Below, piece by piece: positions 25,130 through 32,701 of a stretch of DNA of 64,000 nt. How positions within the stretch are numbered: position 1 is the first letter of the stretch; each line of letters opens with the position of its first letter. The stretch comes from Tepidisphaera sp. (GTDB lineage Bacteria > Planctomycetota > Phycisphaerae > Phycisphaerales > UBA1924). Where the stretch lies: NCBI GenBank assembly GCA_016124375.1, contig WGNV01000005.1, positions 62,001 through 126,000 on the forward strand. Reading direction: 5' to 3'. The notes beneath the pieces are model-generated. The model was given only the letters and a program-made list of their open reading frames with translations. It was not told the origin of the DNA and did not search any database. The position numbers and the translations under genes were made by a program.

Positions 25130-27658
25130 ATGCATTCACGGCGTGAGTTCATCAAGCGGGCGACCATCCTGTCGGGAGCCGCGGGCGTATTCGGGGCGTT
25201 GCCCGCCTCCATCAGAGCCGCGATGGCCATCGAGCCCGCGCCGGGATCGACGTATCTCGACGCCGAGCACGTCGTCATCCTGATGCAGGAGAATCGCTCG
25301 TTTGACCACTGCTTTGGGTCGCTGCGTGGCGTGCGGGGCTTCAACGACCCGCGGGCCATGACGCTCGCGGGCGGGAACCCCGTGTGGGCCCAGACCGGGC
25401 CTGACCACAAGGCGTACACGCCCTTCAGGCTCAACCTGCATGGCACACGTTCAACGTGGATGGGGTCGCTGCCTCACTCCTGGACCGACCAGGTAGACGC
25501 GGCCAACGGCGGCAAGCACGACGGCTGGCTGGCGGCCAAGCACAGCGGCAACAGCGCCTATCGCGACATGCCCCTGACCATGGGCTACTACACGCGCGAG
25601 GACATTCCGTTTTACTACGCGCTCGCCGACGCGTTCACGGTGTGCGACCAGCACTTCTGCTCGTCGCTGACGGGCACCACGCCCAACCGGCTGTACTTGT
25701 GGTCGGGGACGATTCGCGGCGACGCCGACTCACCCCACGCACCGGCCAACACGCGCAACGAAAACGTGGATTATGGCCGCTGGGCGAACTGGACGACGTT
25801 CCCCGAGCGCCTCGAAGACCTGGGCGTCTCGTGGAAGATCTACCAGAACGAAATCAGCCTCGATTCGGGCCTGCACGGCGAAGAAGACGCGTGGCTGGCG
25901 AACTTCACCGACAACCCCATCGAGTGGTTCGAGCAGTACCAGGTGCGTTTCGCCAGGACGCATCGCGAGCATGTGCTGAAGCGCATGCAGCAGCTGCCCA
26001 AGGAGCTGGCGGTCGCGCGGCAACGCCAGCAGACGCCCGGTATCTCGGCCAAGGAAGCGGACGCGATCGTCAAGCGCATCGCCGAGATCGAGCGGGAGAT
26101 GAAGGATCTCTCCACGGAGTCCGTGAACTTCACCGACGAGGCGTGGGAGAAGTTGCCGCCTCGCACGCGGAGCCTGCACGAAAAAGCCTTCAGCACCAAC
26201 GCGGCGGACCCCCACTACCGCTCGCTCGCCGACCTGACCTACGACGACAACGGACAGCAGCGGCGACTGAAAGTGCCCAAGGGCGACGTGCTGCACCAGT
26301 TTCGCACGGACGTGAGCGAAGGCAAACTCCCAACGGTGTCGTGGCTGGTCGCGCCCGAGCGATTCAGCGATCACCCGGGCTCGGCGTGGTACGGAGCGTG
26401 GTATCTCTCCGAGGTCATCGACATTCTGACCAAGAACCCCGAGGTGTGGCGGAAGACCATTTTCATTCTGACCTACGACGAGAACGACGGGTACTTTGAT
26501 CACGTCGCACCGTTCGCCGCGCCGCGCCCCGGGCACCCGGAGACGGGCTTTGTGTCCGAGGGGCTGGACGCGACCAGCGAGTACGTCGAACTCGACGATG
26601 ACTTGAAGCGAGCCAAGCCGCACGACGCGCGGGGCAGCAGCATCGGCCTGGGCTTCCGCGTGCCGATGATCGTGGCGAGCCCATGGAGCCGCGGCGGGTG
26701 CGTGTGCTCGCAAGTCTTCGACCACACCTCGTGCCTGATGTTGCTGGAGAAGTTGCTCAGCCACAAACTCGGCAAGCCGGTCAAGGAGACCAACATCTCC
26801 GACTGGCGGCGGGCGGTGTGCGGCGACCTCACCAGCATCTTCCGCCCCGCCAGCGACGCCGCGCCGGGCACGCTGCCCTTCGAGAAGCGCGACGAAGTCA
26901 TCGAGGCGATTCACAAGGCGCAATTCAAGGAAGTGCCCAAGGACTACGCCGCCCTCACCGACGAGCAGCTCGCGACGCTCCGCGCCGGCAAGCGCGACGC
27001 CCTGCCCAAGCAGGAACCCGGCACACGCCCCGCGTGCCCGCTGCCATACGAGTTGGCCGCCGACTGGCGGCTCAGCCCCGACCTCTCGGCGATCAACCTC
27101 GGCCTGAGCGCGGGCAATCGCGTGTTTGGCAAGCAAGCCGCGGGCGCGCCGTTCACGGTGCACGCGGTCGACGGCAACGGCGACCTCAGCGTGCGGCATT
27201 ACGCGGTGTTGCCCGGCGACGCGATCGCCGACACCTGGGCCTTCAGCGAGTTCGGCGGGGCACCGGCGCACTTGCGCGTCTTCGGGCCGAATGGTTTTTA
27301 CCGCGAGTTCCGCATGCTGGGCGGGGCGGTGCTGGACGTGAGCGTGACGCCGCAGGTGGGCAAGGATGGCAAGCCGACGGGCGTGCTGGAAGTCGCGCTC
27401 GCGAGCCGCGCGACGACCGGGGCGGCCGGCGTCGGCAAGGGCATCAAGGCCGAGATCCGCGATATGTCCTACGGCAGCGGCGTGTCGAAGGCCGAACTAG
27501 GCCCCGGCGCGTCGAGCCGCGTGAAGATCGACACGTCAAAGAGCGGCGGCTGGTACGACGTGGCGGTGACGATCGAGGGCGACAAGGTCTTCGCGTGCCG
27601 CTACGCGGGGAAGATCGAGACGGGTGCGTGGACGACGAGCGATCCGGCGATGGGATGA
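25130..27658 (+). CDS. Tat-exported phospholipase C, phosphocholine-specific type
   Basis: Phosphoesterase-family enzyme that cleaves the phosphodiester bond of phosphatidylcholine or similar lipids, releasing phosphocholine, which is a phosphate source. 842 residues. Seen: twin-arginine signal SRREFIKRA (3-11) with hydrophobic stretch; metal and nucleophile region MQENRSFDHCFGSLRGVRGF (52-71); 'LTGTTPNRLYLWSG'; 'TYDENDGYFDHVAPF'; then beta-sandwich repeats at the C-terminus (about 670-842), as in the two-domain bacterial PLC family. The start at 25130 puts RR in place; the frame from 25043 has a leader with no sense. An insertion of coiled-coil character (about 285-365) lies inside the catalytic part. 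Acid phosphatase activity is a less likely alternative. Confidence 0.85.
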   Translation: MHSRREFIKRATILSGAAGVFGALPASIRAAMAIEPAPGSTYLDAEHVVILMQENRSFDHCFGSLRGVRGFNDPRAMTLAGGNPVWAQTGPDHKAYTPFRLNLHGTRSTWMGSLPHSWTDQVDAANGGKHDGWLAAKHSGNSAYRDMPLTMGYYTREDIPFYYALADAFTVCDQHFCSSLTGTTPNRLYLWSGTIRGDADSPHAPANTRNENVDYGRWANWTTFPERLEDLGVSWKIYQNEISLDSGLHGEEDAWLANFTDNPIEWFEQYQVRFARTHREHVLKRMQQLPKELAVARQRQQTPGISAKEADAIVKRIAEIEREMKDLSTESVNFTDEAWEKLPPRTRSLHEKAFSTNAADPHYRSLADLTYDDNGQQRRLKVPKGDVLHQFRTDVSEGKLPTVSWLVAPERFSDHPGSAWYGAWYLSEVIDILTKNPEVWRKTIFILTYDENDGYFDHVAPFAAPRPGHPETGFVSEGLDATSEYVELDDDLKRAKPHDARGSSIGLGFRVPMIVASPWSRGGCVCSQVFDHTSCLMLLEKLLSHKLGKPVKETNISDWRRAVCGDLTSIFRPASDAAPGTLPFEKRDEVIEAIHKAQFKEVPKDYAALTDEQLATLRAGKRDALPKQEPGTRPACPLPYELAADWRLSPDLSAINLGLSAGNRVFGKQAAGAPFTVHAVDGNGDLSVRHYAVLPGDAIADTWAFSEFGGAPAHLRVFGPNGFYREFRMLGGAVLDVSVTPQVGKDGKPTGVLEVALASRATTGAAGVGKGIKAEIRDMSYGSGVSKAELGPGASSRVKIDTSKSGGWYDVAVTIEGDKVFACRYAGKIETGAWTTSDPAMG

Positions 27659-27679
27659 TCCAAATGGAAATGTCGCTGC

Positions 27680-28603
27680 CTATAGGGCTCGCATCTGAGA
27701 CGCGAAGTAGTGTCTCCCAAGGGCGTCGTACGCGTCAGCGATCAGCAGGTTGATTCGAGGGGCGAGATCTTTGTCAAATCCATACTCCCATCTCGCCGCG
27801 CGTGAATACAGAAGCGATGATGCGGGAAAGGATGATGCCATTGCTCTCGAGGCGGCATCAATGAGATCGTTTAGCGGCGCCGTTCGGCATTTCCCGCTCT
27901 TTCGGTGTGTCGGCTCAAAGGCCGAGTCCGGAGCGAACACGCCCATGCCATCAGGGGTTGGGACGTAGAGATATCCGGGGTGCGAAGGCTTCGGCAACTT
28001 ACGAAAATCGCCACCCGCCGTGAATCTACTGGACTTCTGGGGGATGGCGAACGCCGCACCGAGGACATTGCCCAAGACTTTCAGATTGAGTTCTTTCGCG
28101 GCGGAATCCGATTCACTTGCATCCTCTTCGTCGTCGAGCTCATCATCTCGTAGCAGGACCGCTTCGGCCGCCAAGTTGCGTAACGCGTCGAGCGTGTCGA
28201 GCCCGAGAAGGCTAATCGGTTCATCATCCATGGGCGAGAACTCGCCCCAAGGAAAGTCGTCCGCCGCGAGTTCCGGAGCCCGAATCACGGCTCCATAGGA
28301 AACTCCGTCGACACCCATACTTGCCAGTACGAAGAACTCCGGAAGCCAGTTGGAATACTTAATCCCTCCCCACGCTGATCCCGGAAACAGAACCCCCATG
28401 AGATCGCCAGAAAGCTGCATTGTCAGAATTTCATCGAAGAACCTCGCGAACTCGTCTTCAGAGCGAACGCACGGGGCGACATGTTGCAGCAGTTTCAACC
28501 AAGGACGGGGAATCAGCCGGCCGGGCTCGTCGCCGGTCGTCATCAGGGCCAGTGCGTTTTGAACATCTTCCGCTGAGAATGCGTTTACGTTATTGTGTTC
28601 CAC
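27680..28603 (-). CDS. Hypothetical protein, unrecognised family
   Basis: Protein of 307 residues starting with GTG. No known domain was recognised. Seen: an acidic run 'DDELDDEEDASESDSA' at about 153-168; 'MGVLFPGSAWGGIKYSNWLPEFFVLASMGVDG' and 'GYLYVPTPDGMGVFAPDSAFE', which look like folded globular sequence; no signal peptide or membrane helix. It would be cytoplasmic. Codon use and GC are lower than in surrounding metabolic genes. It ends 21 bases from the convergent phospholipase stop and starts an accessory-looking stretch. It is probably real because its frame is long and the residue pattern is globular, but the function is unknown. Confidence 0.6.
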   Translation of the reverse strand: MEHNNVNAFSAEDVQNALALMTTGDEPGRLIPRPWLKLLQHVAPCVRSEDEFARFFDEILTMQLSGDLMGVLFPGSAWGGIKYSNWLPEFFVLASMGVDGVSYGAVIRAPELAADDFPWGEFSPMDDEPISLLGLDTLDALRNLAAEAVLLRDDELDDEEDASESDSAAKELNLKVLGNVLGAAFAIPQKSSRFTAGGDFRKLPKPSHPGYLYVPTPDGMGVFAPDSAFEPTHRKSGKCRTAPLNDLIDAASRAMASSFPASSLLYSRAARWEYGFDKDLAPRINLLIADAYDALGRHYFASQMRAL

Positions 28604-28783
28604 TTACCTGATGGTACGTCTCCAGAGTGGGAGGATACGTGACAAGGACTTCCTTTGGAGTCAGATCCGTGGCCGGACGAACGAAGCATTTTCGATCTGC
28701 GCTTCGTCGGTGATCGGCTCGGCGTTACTTCACGGCTGGCCCGTGCGCTCTCTTCTTGAAAGAGGCCGCATGGGCAAGTCGTT

Positions 28784-28978
28784 TCAAACAACATCAGAAG
28801 CGTTCTTTGCGGCCACGTGCGCGGGGAAGGCGGTGGTCCAGCCGGTCTGCGCGGCGGTTACCGGCGCCATGTCGGCGGCGACCAGCCCCCGCGCGGCCAG
28901 GTTCGCGTTGGCGTAGGTGACACAGTTGGATTGCCACGCCTGAAACGACGCATCGGGGCCGGGAACGTAATCAGCCAT
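28784..28978 (-). pseudogene. N-terminal fragment of the same unknown family as 31691-32374
   Basis: Encodes 64 residues, MADYVPGPDASFQAWQSN... to ...AFPAHVAAKNASDVV. The first 56 match in order the start of the intact protein at 31691-32374 (DYMPRPDGAFDAWATHYL... to ...AYPAHVAAQAAAEA) and then stop abruptly. The remaining three quarters of the family are missing. A weak GGGGA precedes the ATG, so a peptide might still be made. It lies downstream of the Fic gene. Confidence 0.65.
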
Positions 28979-29137
28979 GATTCAGTGTCCCCTACAGTGG
29001 ATTCGGCGGCTCGCTGCGGGAAACGTCCAACCGCTACCCGAGCCGTCAATCGGCACGCGGCGGACACTCCCGGGTGCATCGACGGCTTGACGCGGCGACT
29101 TGAGGCCAATCCAGAGACATTGTCGGACACGGCGGGT

Positions 29138-30604
29138 CTACAACGCCTGAGACCACTTCTGCACGCCCGCTGCGATGGCGTCATCCATCCACTGGGCAAA
29201 CCTGTTGGAAACCTCGAATGCATCATCGCGGTACGTGAACTCGAAGGGCTCTCCCGTAAGCGGCTCGACGGAGGCTATGTTGCCTGCGGTGTCCTTTTGG
29301 CAATAGATCGCGGAGCAGCAAAGTACACCGCGCGTGTCCCGGCCAATGCCGTGGAACGAAAACAGAATCTCTGTACGGTCCTCGGTGATGAAGGCAACGA
29401 GCGCCCACGCACGGTACTCGGGCAGGTTGGCGAAGTAATCTTGTGCCTTCGCGCATTCCACGATCTGCAACTTGTAGTAGTAGTCGCGGGGCGAACCGTG
29501 CGCCGCATCGTCGAAACGAGCGGCGAACTTGGGGTTGTGAGACTTGAGCATCTTGTCCGTATCGGCCTCAACCGCCTTGAGCCGATCGGTCGCCTTCTGC
29601 CGCAAGACCTCAGCCACTTGCAGCACCTTCTGTTGACTTTGCGCAAGCGCCTTGGCGCGGTCCCCAAGCCGCTTGCTCGCGGCGGCGAGTGCGGACTTCA
29701 CCGTCTCGTTCTCGACGATGACGCTCTCGCTCAGGCTCAGGGCTCGGCGAATCGCTCGTTTCTGCAGCTCGTTGAAGTGCTGGACCAACGGCTTTAAATC
29801 GCCATTGTCCGCCAATCGAAGAGCGGCGATGTACTTCGGCTTGTCGGTGCGCGTCACCACGAGCGGGAACCAGCCCGCTTTGAGCATGACCAGCGTCGCC
29901 AAGCATCGGGCTACGCGCCCGTTGCCATCCTGGAACGGATGAATGAGTGTGAACCCGTGGTGCAGCCACGCCGCCCGAATCTCCGGCGGCACGCCAACTG
30001 CGGTTTGCTGCTCGAACCCGGAAACGAGATCAAGCATCTGCGATTCCAGAAGCGCGGGTTCGCAGTAAAGCCACGTCGTACCCTCAGCGTCAGTCACCTG
30101 CGCCTCGGTCTGTCGCCAATCCCCCCGACGCAATGGGACGGACACAGTTCGCCCCTCAGCGTCTTCCGATTCGGTCGTGTGCTGGTTGGCCGTGAGAACA
30201 TTGTGCAACTCACGCACATACCCCAGCGAAAGGTTGCGGCCTTCGGCGATGAACTGGTACATGCTGTTGATCGCAGCCTCTTGGTCGCGGATCATCGCCA
30301 TCACCTGATCGACTGGCTTGTCCGTATCGGACGACGCGAGAAGAGAAGCGTCTAAGCCGTGTTCAATCAGCGTCTTGGTCGCGGAGTCCTTGAGTTCGTA
30401 CAAACGCTCCAAGACGCCGGTCTCGATGGCCCATTCCCGGCGCAGCTTATCGACGAACGTCCTGTAGATCGCTTTGCCTTGGAGCTCTGTAACCTGCTCG
30501 TTCCACACGCGGACAAGTGCGGCAATACCCGGATCTTCGAGTTCCTTCCACCCGTTCAAGAGCGATTCGACGGGCTTCCATTTCCGGGGCTTGACTGCCG
30601 ACAT
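29138..30604 (-). CDS. Fic-domain protein (AMP-transferase family) with extra C-terminal domain
   Basis: Fic proteins transfer AMP or another phosphate-containing group to Ser, Thr or Tyr of target proteins. 488 residues. Seen: the complete active-site motif HPFQDGNGRVAR (222-233); helical N-terminus; 'QFIAEGR' (117-123), which almost fits the class II inhibitory pattern (S/T)xxxE(G/N) but has Gln at the first position; a coiled-coil stretch at about 290-355; and a C-terminal alpha/beta-looking domain (about 370-488) with 'DYYYKLQIVECAKAQDYFANL'. The start at 30604 has CGAGGT five bases upstream; the frame to 30679 is rejected. No separate antitoxin gene is seen. It sits between truncated copies of another gene, suggesting arrival by recombination. 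Confidence 0.85.
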   Translation of the reverse strand: MSAVKPRKWKPVESLLNGWKELEDPGIAALVRVWNEQVTELQGKAIYRTFVDKLRREWAIETGVLERLYELKDSATKTLIEHGLDASLLASSDTDKPVDQVMAMIRDQEAAINSMYQFIAEGRNLSLGYVRELHNVLTANQHTTESEDAEGRTVSVPLRRGDWRQTEAQVTDAEGTTWLYCEPALLESQMLDLVSGFEQQTAVGVPPEIRAAWLHHGFTLIHPFQDGNGRVARCLATLVMLKAGWFPLVVTRTDKPKYIAALRLADNGDLKPLVQHFNELQKRAIRRALSLSESVIVENETVKSALAAASKRLGDRAKALAQSQQKVLQVAEVLRQKATDRLKAVEADTDKMLKSHNPKFAARFDDAAHGSPRDYYYKLQIVECAKAQDYFANLPEYRAWALVAFITEDRTEILFSFHGIGRDTRGVLCCSAIYCQKDTAGNIASVEPLTGEPFEFTYRDDAFEVSNRFAQWMDDAIAAGVQKWSQAL

Positions 30605-30682
30605 GCTGTACCTCGTGGCGAGGGGCCGATGGGTCATGTGACAACACCCGCGCATTGTACGGGAGCCCGCGTCGTGCATGAG

Positions 30683-30976
30683 CTACGCCGCCACCGTCGC
30701 CGTCGTGATCTCCGACCAAGGCCCCTTTTCGCCGCGTGTGTTGACCCAGCGGGCCATGTAGACGGCGGTTTTGCCGCCTTCGCCCGCCTTGAACTCGGCG
30801 CGGAAACTCGGTTTCGTGGTCATGGTCAGGAACGTGAAACTGCTTGGATCACGGGCGGGGTCGCCCAGCGAAGCGCCGGGAGTCGAGCCCGCGGGCTGGT
30901 CGGCAGTTGGGGGGGCGACCAGTTTCACCCACACCTCGGCCCCAAGCACGCCCGCGGGCCGGGCGCGGCGGGTCGG
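30683..30976 (-). pseudogene. C-terminal fragment of the same unknown family as 31691-32374
   Basis: In-frame sequence PTRRARPAGVLGAEVWVKLV... to ...YMARWVNTRGEKGPWSEIT..TVAA aligns with the last third of the intact protein (PTRRGKPRGVDRAEVYVALT... to ...YIARWVAARGGVGPWSDT..TVAA). The homology begins exactly after the stop codon of the cation transporter gene (30977-30979), with which it shares the frame, so the N-terminal part was lost or replaced there. An internal GTG at 30949 could still start an 88-residue product. The Fic start is 78 bases downstream. Confidence 0.7.
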
Positions 30977-31576
30977 CTACGCCTCAATCCGATGCTCGCC
31001 CCGCGCGGCCTCGAAGACTTCCTTCGCAGCCCCCGCGTTCATGATGGCGATCCCCACGCCCACGATCAGGTCCGGCCAGATCGAGCGAAGCACATACGTC
31101 AGCCCGCCCGCGATGATGATGCCGATGTTGGCGACCGCGTCGTTGCGGGCCGAGAGGAACGCGCCCTTGCTCAGGCTGCATTCGCGGTGCCGGTGCTTCG
31201 CCAACAGGAAGGCGCAGAAGACGTTGACCGCGAGCGCGCCCAGCCCCGTGACCGTCAGCGGCAGCGGCGCAGCGGGCACGCCCGAACTGACCTTGCTCCA
31301 CGCCGCCCACAGCGCGGCCACCGCGGGCACCAGCAGCAGCACCGCCAGCAGCATCCCCACGCGGGCCCGGGCCCGGGCGCTCCACGCCAGCGCCAGCACG
31401 ATCAGCCCGTTGACCGACGCGTCCTCCAGGAAATCAATGCTGTCGGCCAGCAGCGACACCGAGCCGATGGACAGCGCCACGGCGAACTCCACAAAGAAAT
31501 ACGCGAGGTTGAGCGCAGCGACCGTCATCGCCGCGCGGCGGAACGCGGGGATCGTCGGATCGGGCGCATCGCACAT
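30977..31576 (-). CDS. Small cation transporter, CDF-like membrane domain only
   Basis: Inner-membrane protein of 199 residues resembling the transmembrane part of cation diffusion facilitators (zinc, cobalt or similar metal efflux). Seen: five to six hydrophobic helices; the metal-site helix LLADSIDFLEDASVNG with the CDF-like DxxxD spacing near residues 44-51; a histidine-containing loop AKHRHREC; and 'ARNDAVANIGIIIAGG' in the position of TM5, with D/N where CDF proteins usually have H/D. The cytoplasmic C-terminal domain of full CDF proteins is missing, as in many short 'cation transporter' proteins. Its stop codon directly abuts a truncated gene, so the 3' junction may be a recombination point. 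Confidence 0.75.
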   Translation of the reverse strand: MCDAPDPTIPAFRRAAMTVAALNLAYFFVEFAVALSIGSVSLLADSIDFLEDASVNGLIVLALAWSARARARVGMLLAVLLLVPAVAALWAAWSKVSSGVPAAPLPLTVTGLGALAVNVFCAFLLAKHRHRECSLSKGAFLSARNDAVANIGIIIAGGLTYVLRSIWPDLIVGVGIAIMNAGAAKEVFEAARGEHRIEA

Positions 31577-31690
31577 GCGAAAAGTGTAACCGCGCCGGCA
31601 ACCCGCCCCCGGGTGCGTCGTGCGGACACGGCGAGCGCGTACGTCGTTGGCCGCGGCGACCCCGGCTTCTCACCGCGCCTCCGCCGCCCC

Positions 31691-32374
31691 TTATGCCGCC
31701 ACCGTCGCGCTGGCTGTGTCGCTCCACGGCCCCACTCCGCCGCGGGCGGCGACCCAGCGGGCGATGTAGTGGGCCTGCATGCCGCCCTTGCTTGCTTCGA
31801 AATCCATGCTGGTTTCGCCGCGGGTGACGCTGCCGATGTAGCGAAACGACCCGGGATCGGCGGGGGCGGGGCTGCCCGGGGCGGTGAGGGCGACGTACAC
31901 CTCGGCGCGATCGACGCCGCGCGGCTTGCCGCGGCGGGTCGGCGAGGTTTCGTCCACCAGCCGCAACTCATGCGTCAGGCGCTGGGCGGGGTTTACGGTT
32001 AACAGCGGGCGGCTGGTCGGCGTCGGGCTGGGCGTCTTGCGTGTGTCGCGCACCGTGATGCCGATCGTCGCGCGGTCGGCGTCGGTGGTTTTCGGATACG
32101 CCTGCACGAAGTTGGTGATCGGGCGGACCTGCTCTTGCAGCGCCGCCCGCGCCGCGTCCTTGGCCTGCCGGGCCGCTTCGGCGGCGGCCTGGGCCGCCAC
32201 GTGCGCGGGGTAGGCCTTGTGCCACTCCGCCGCGGCGATTTGCAGCGGTTTTAAATCGTTCCCATCCAGCCCGTGGGCGAGCCACCAGGTTTCGATGGCC
32301 GCGAGGTAGTGCGTGGCCCACGCGTCAAACGCGCCGTCGGGCCGGGGCATGTAATCCTTGCTGGTTCGCGGCAT
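31691..32374 (-). CDS. Intact member of an unknown family with FN3-like C-terminus
   Basis: Protein of 227 residues, function unknown. Seen: a start at 32374 with GGAG eight bases upstream; N-terminal helical part with 'DYMPRPDGAFDAWATHYLAAI' and 'AYPAHVAAQAAAEAARQAKDAARAALQEQVRPITNF'; a middle 'DRATIGITVRDTRKTPSPTPTSRP'; and a C-terminal beta-sandwich ending 'AHYIARWVAARGGVGPWSD', whose ARW..GPWS pattern resembles fibronectin type III strands. No signal peptide. From memory, similar proteins are repeatedly found in planctomycetes and relatives without known role (knowledge, not checked). Two truncated relatives lie within 3 kb. It is followed by a cation transporter gene on the same strand. 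Confidence 0.75.
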   Translation of the reverse strand: MPRTSKDYMPRPDGAFDAWATHYLAAIETWWLAHGLDGNDLKPLQIAAAEWHKAYPAHVAAQAAAEAARQAKDAARAALQEQVRPITNFVQAYPKTTDADRATIGITVRDTRKTPSPTPTSRPLLTVNPAQRLTHELRLVDETSPTRRGKPRGVDRAEVYVALTAPGSPAPADPGSFRYIGSVTRGETSMDFEASKGGMQAHYIARWVAARGGVGPWSDTASATVAA

Positions 32375-32527
32375 TTTTGGGGCTCCGGGTGCGGGCTTGG
32401 GGCGGGCGAAGCGATGCGCCGCCCAGGCGGGCGGCTTCGCGGCCACGCTCCGGCCAACGCGGGGTATTTCACGATCGGCTCGGGGAGGGTTCCGGTTGAG
32501 CGGGAGTTGTGTACGCGTGGGCCGGGG

Positions 32528-32632
32528 TGGGCTCCGGAGCGCGCGGGGAACTCCCCGGGTCAGCCGGGGATCTTTCCGGGTGAGGCGGGGATTGCTCCGG
32601 AGGAGTCGGAGAAGATCGCGGGTGACGCGGGC
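32528..32632 (+). repeat. Five tandem degenerate 21-bp units
   Basis: Units start at 32528, 32549, 32570, 32591 and 32612. Read in frame on the plus strand they give WAPERAG, NSPGQPG, IFPGEAG, IAPEESE and KIAGDAG, a seven-residue period with Pro at position 3 in four units and Gly or Glu at the end. There is no start, ribosome site or family match to show translation, so it is listed as a DNA repeat. Confidence 0.6.
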
Positions 32633-32662
32633 AAGGGCAAGGCGCAGGAAGAAGATGGAGTA

Positions 32663-32685
32663 GGCACAGGCGGGACGCCTGTGCC
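32663..32685 (-). repeat. 23-bp palindromic repeat, copy 1
   Basis: Arms GGCACAGGCG and CGCCTGTGCC enclose a 3-base loop. It begins 17 bases after the stop codon of the homogentisate dioxygenase gene. The same palindrome, with the flank CCCCATCTCG also conserved, occurs at 60155-60177 in the opposite orientation, so it is a dispersed element and not a simple terminator. Confidence 0.8.
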
Positions 32686-32701
32686 ACGAGATGGGGTAGG
32701 G

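Larger units (their letters stand above)
32375..32701. other. Gene-free stretch with two repeat elements
   Basis: This 327-base gap between the homogentisate dioxygenase stop and the start of the unknown family gene has no convincing gene. It holds a degenerate 21-bp tandem repeat (32528-32632) and a 23-bp palindrome (32663-32685), each listed separately. Confidence 0.6.

Noticed and set aside
28585..28794. 69-codon frame on the minus strand upstream of the 307-residue gene
   Set aside because: Overlaps both neighbours, no ribosome site and no folded-protein character.
28784..30976. Fic gene considered as an insertion splitting one family gene in two
   Set aside because: On the minus strand the C-terminal fragment comes before the N-terminal fragment, so a single split gene cannot explain the order.
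32663..32685. Palindrome considered as CRISPR repeat
   Set aside because: Only single copies without spacers; the second copy is 27 kb away in the opposite orientation.
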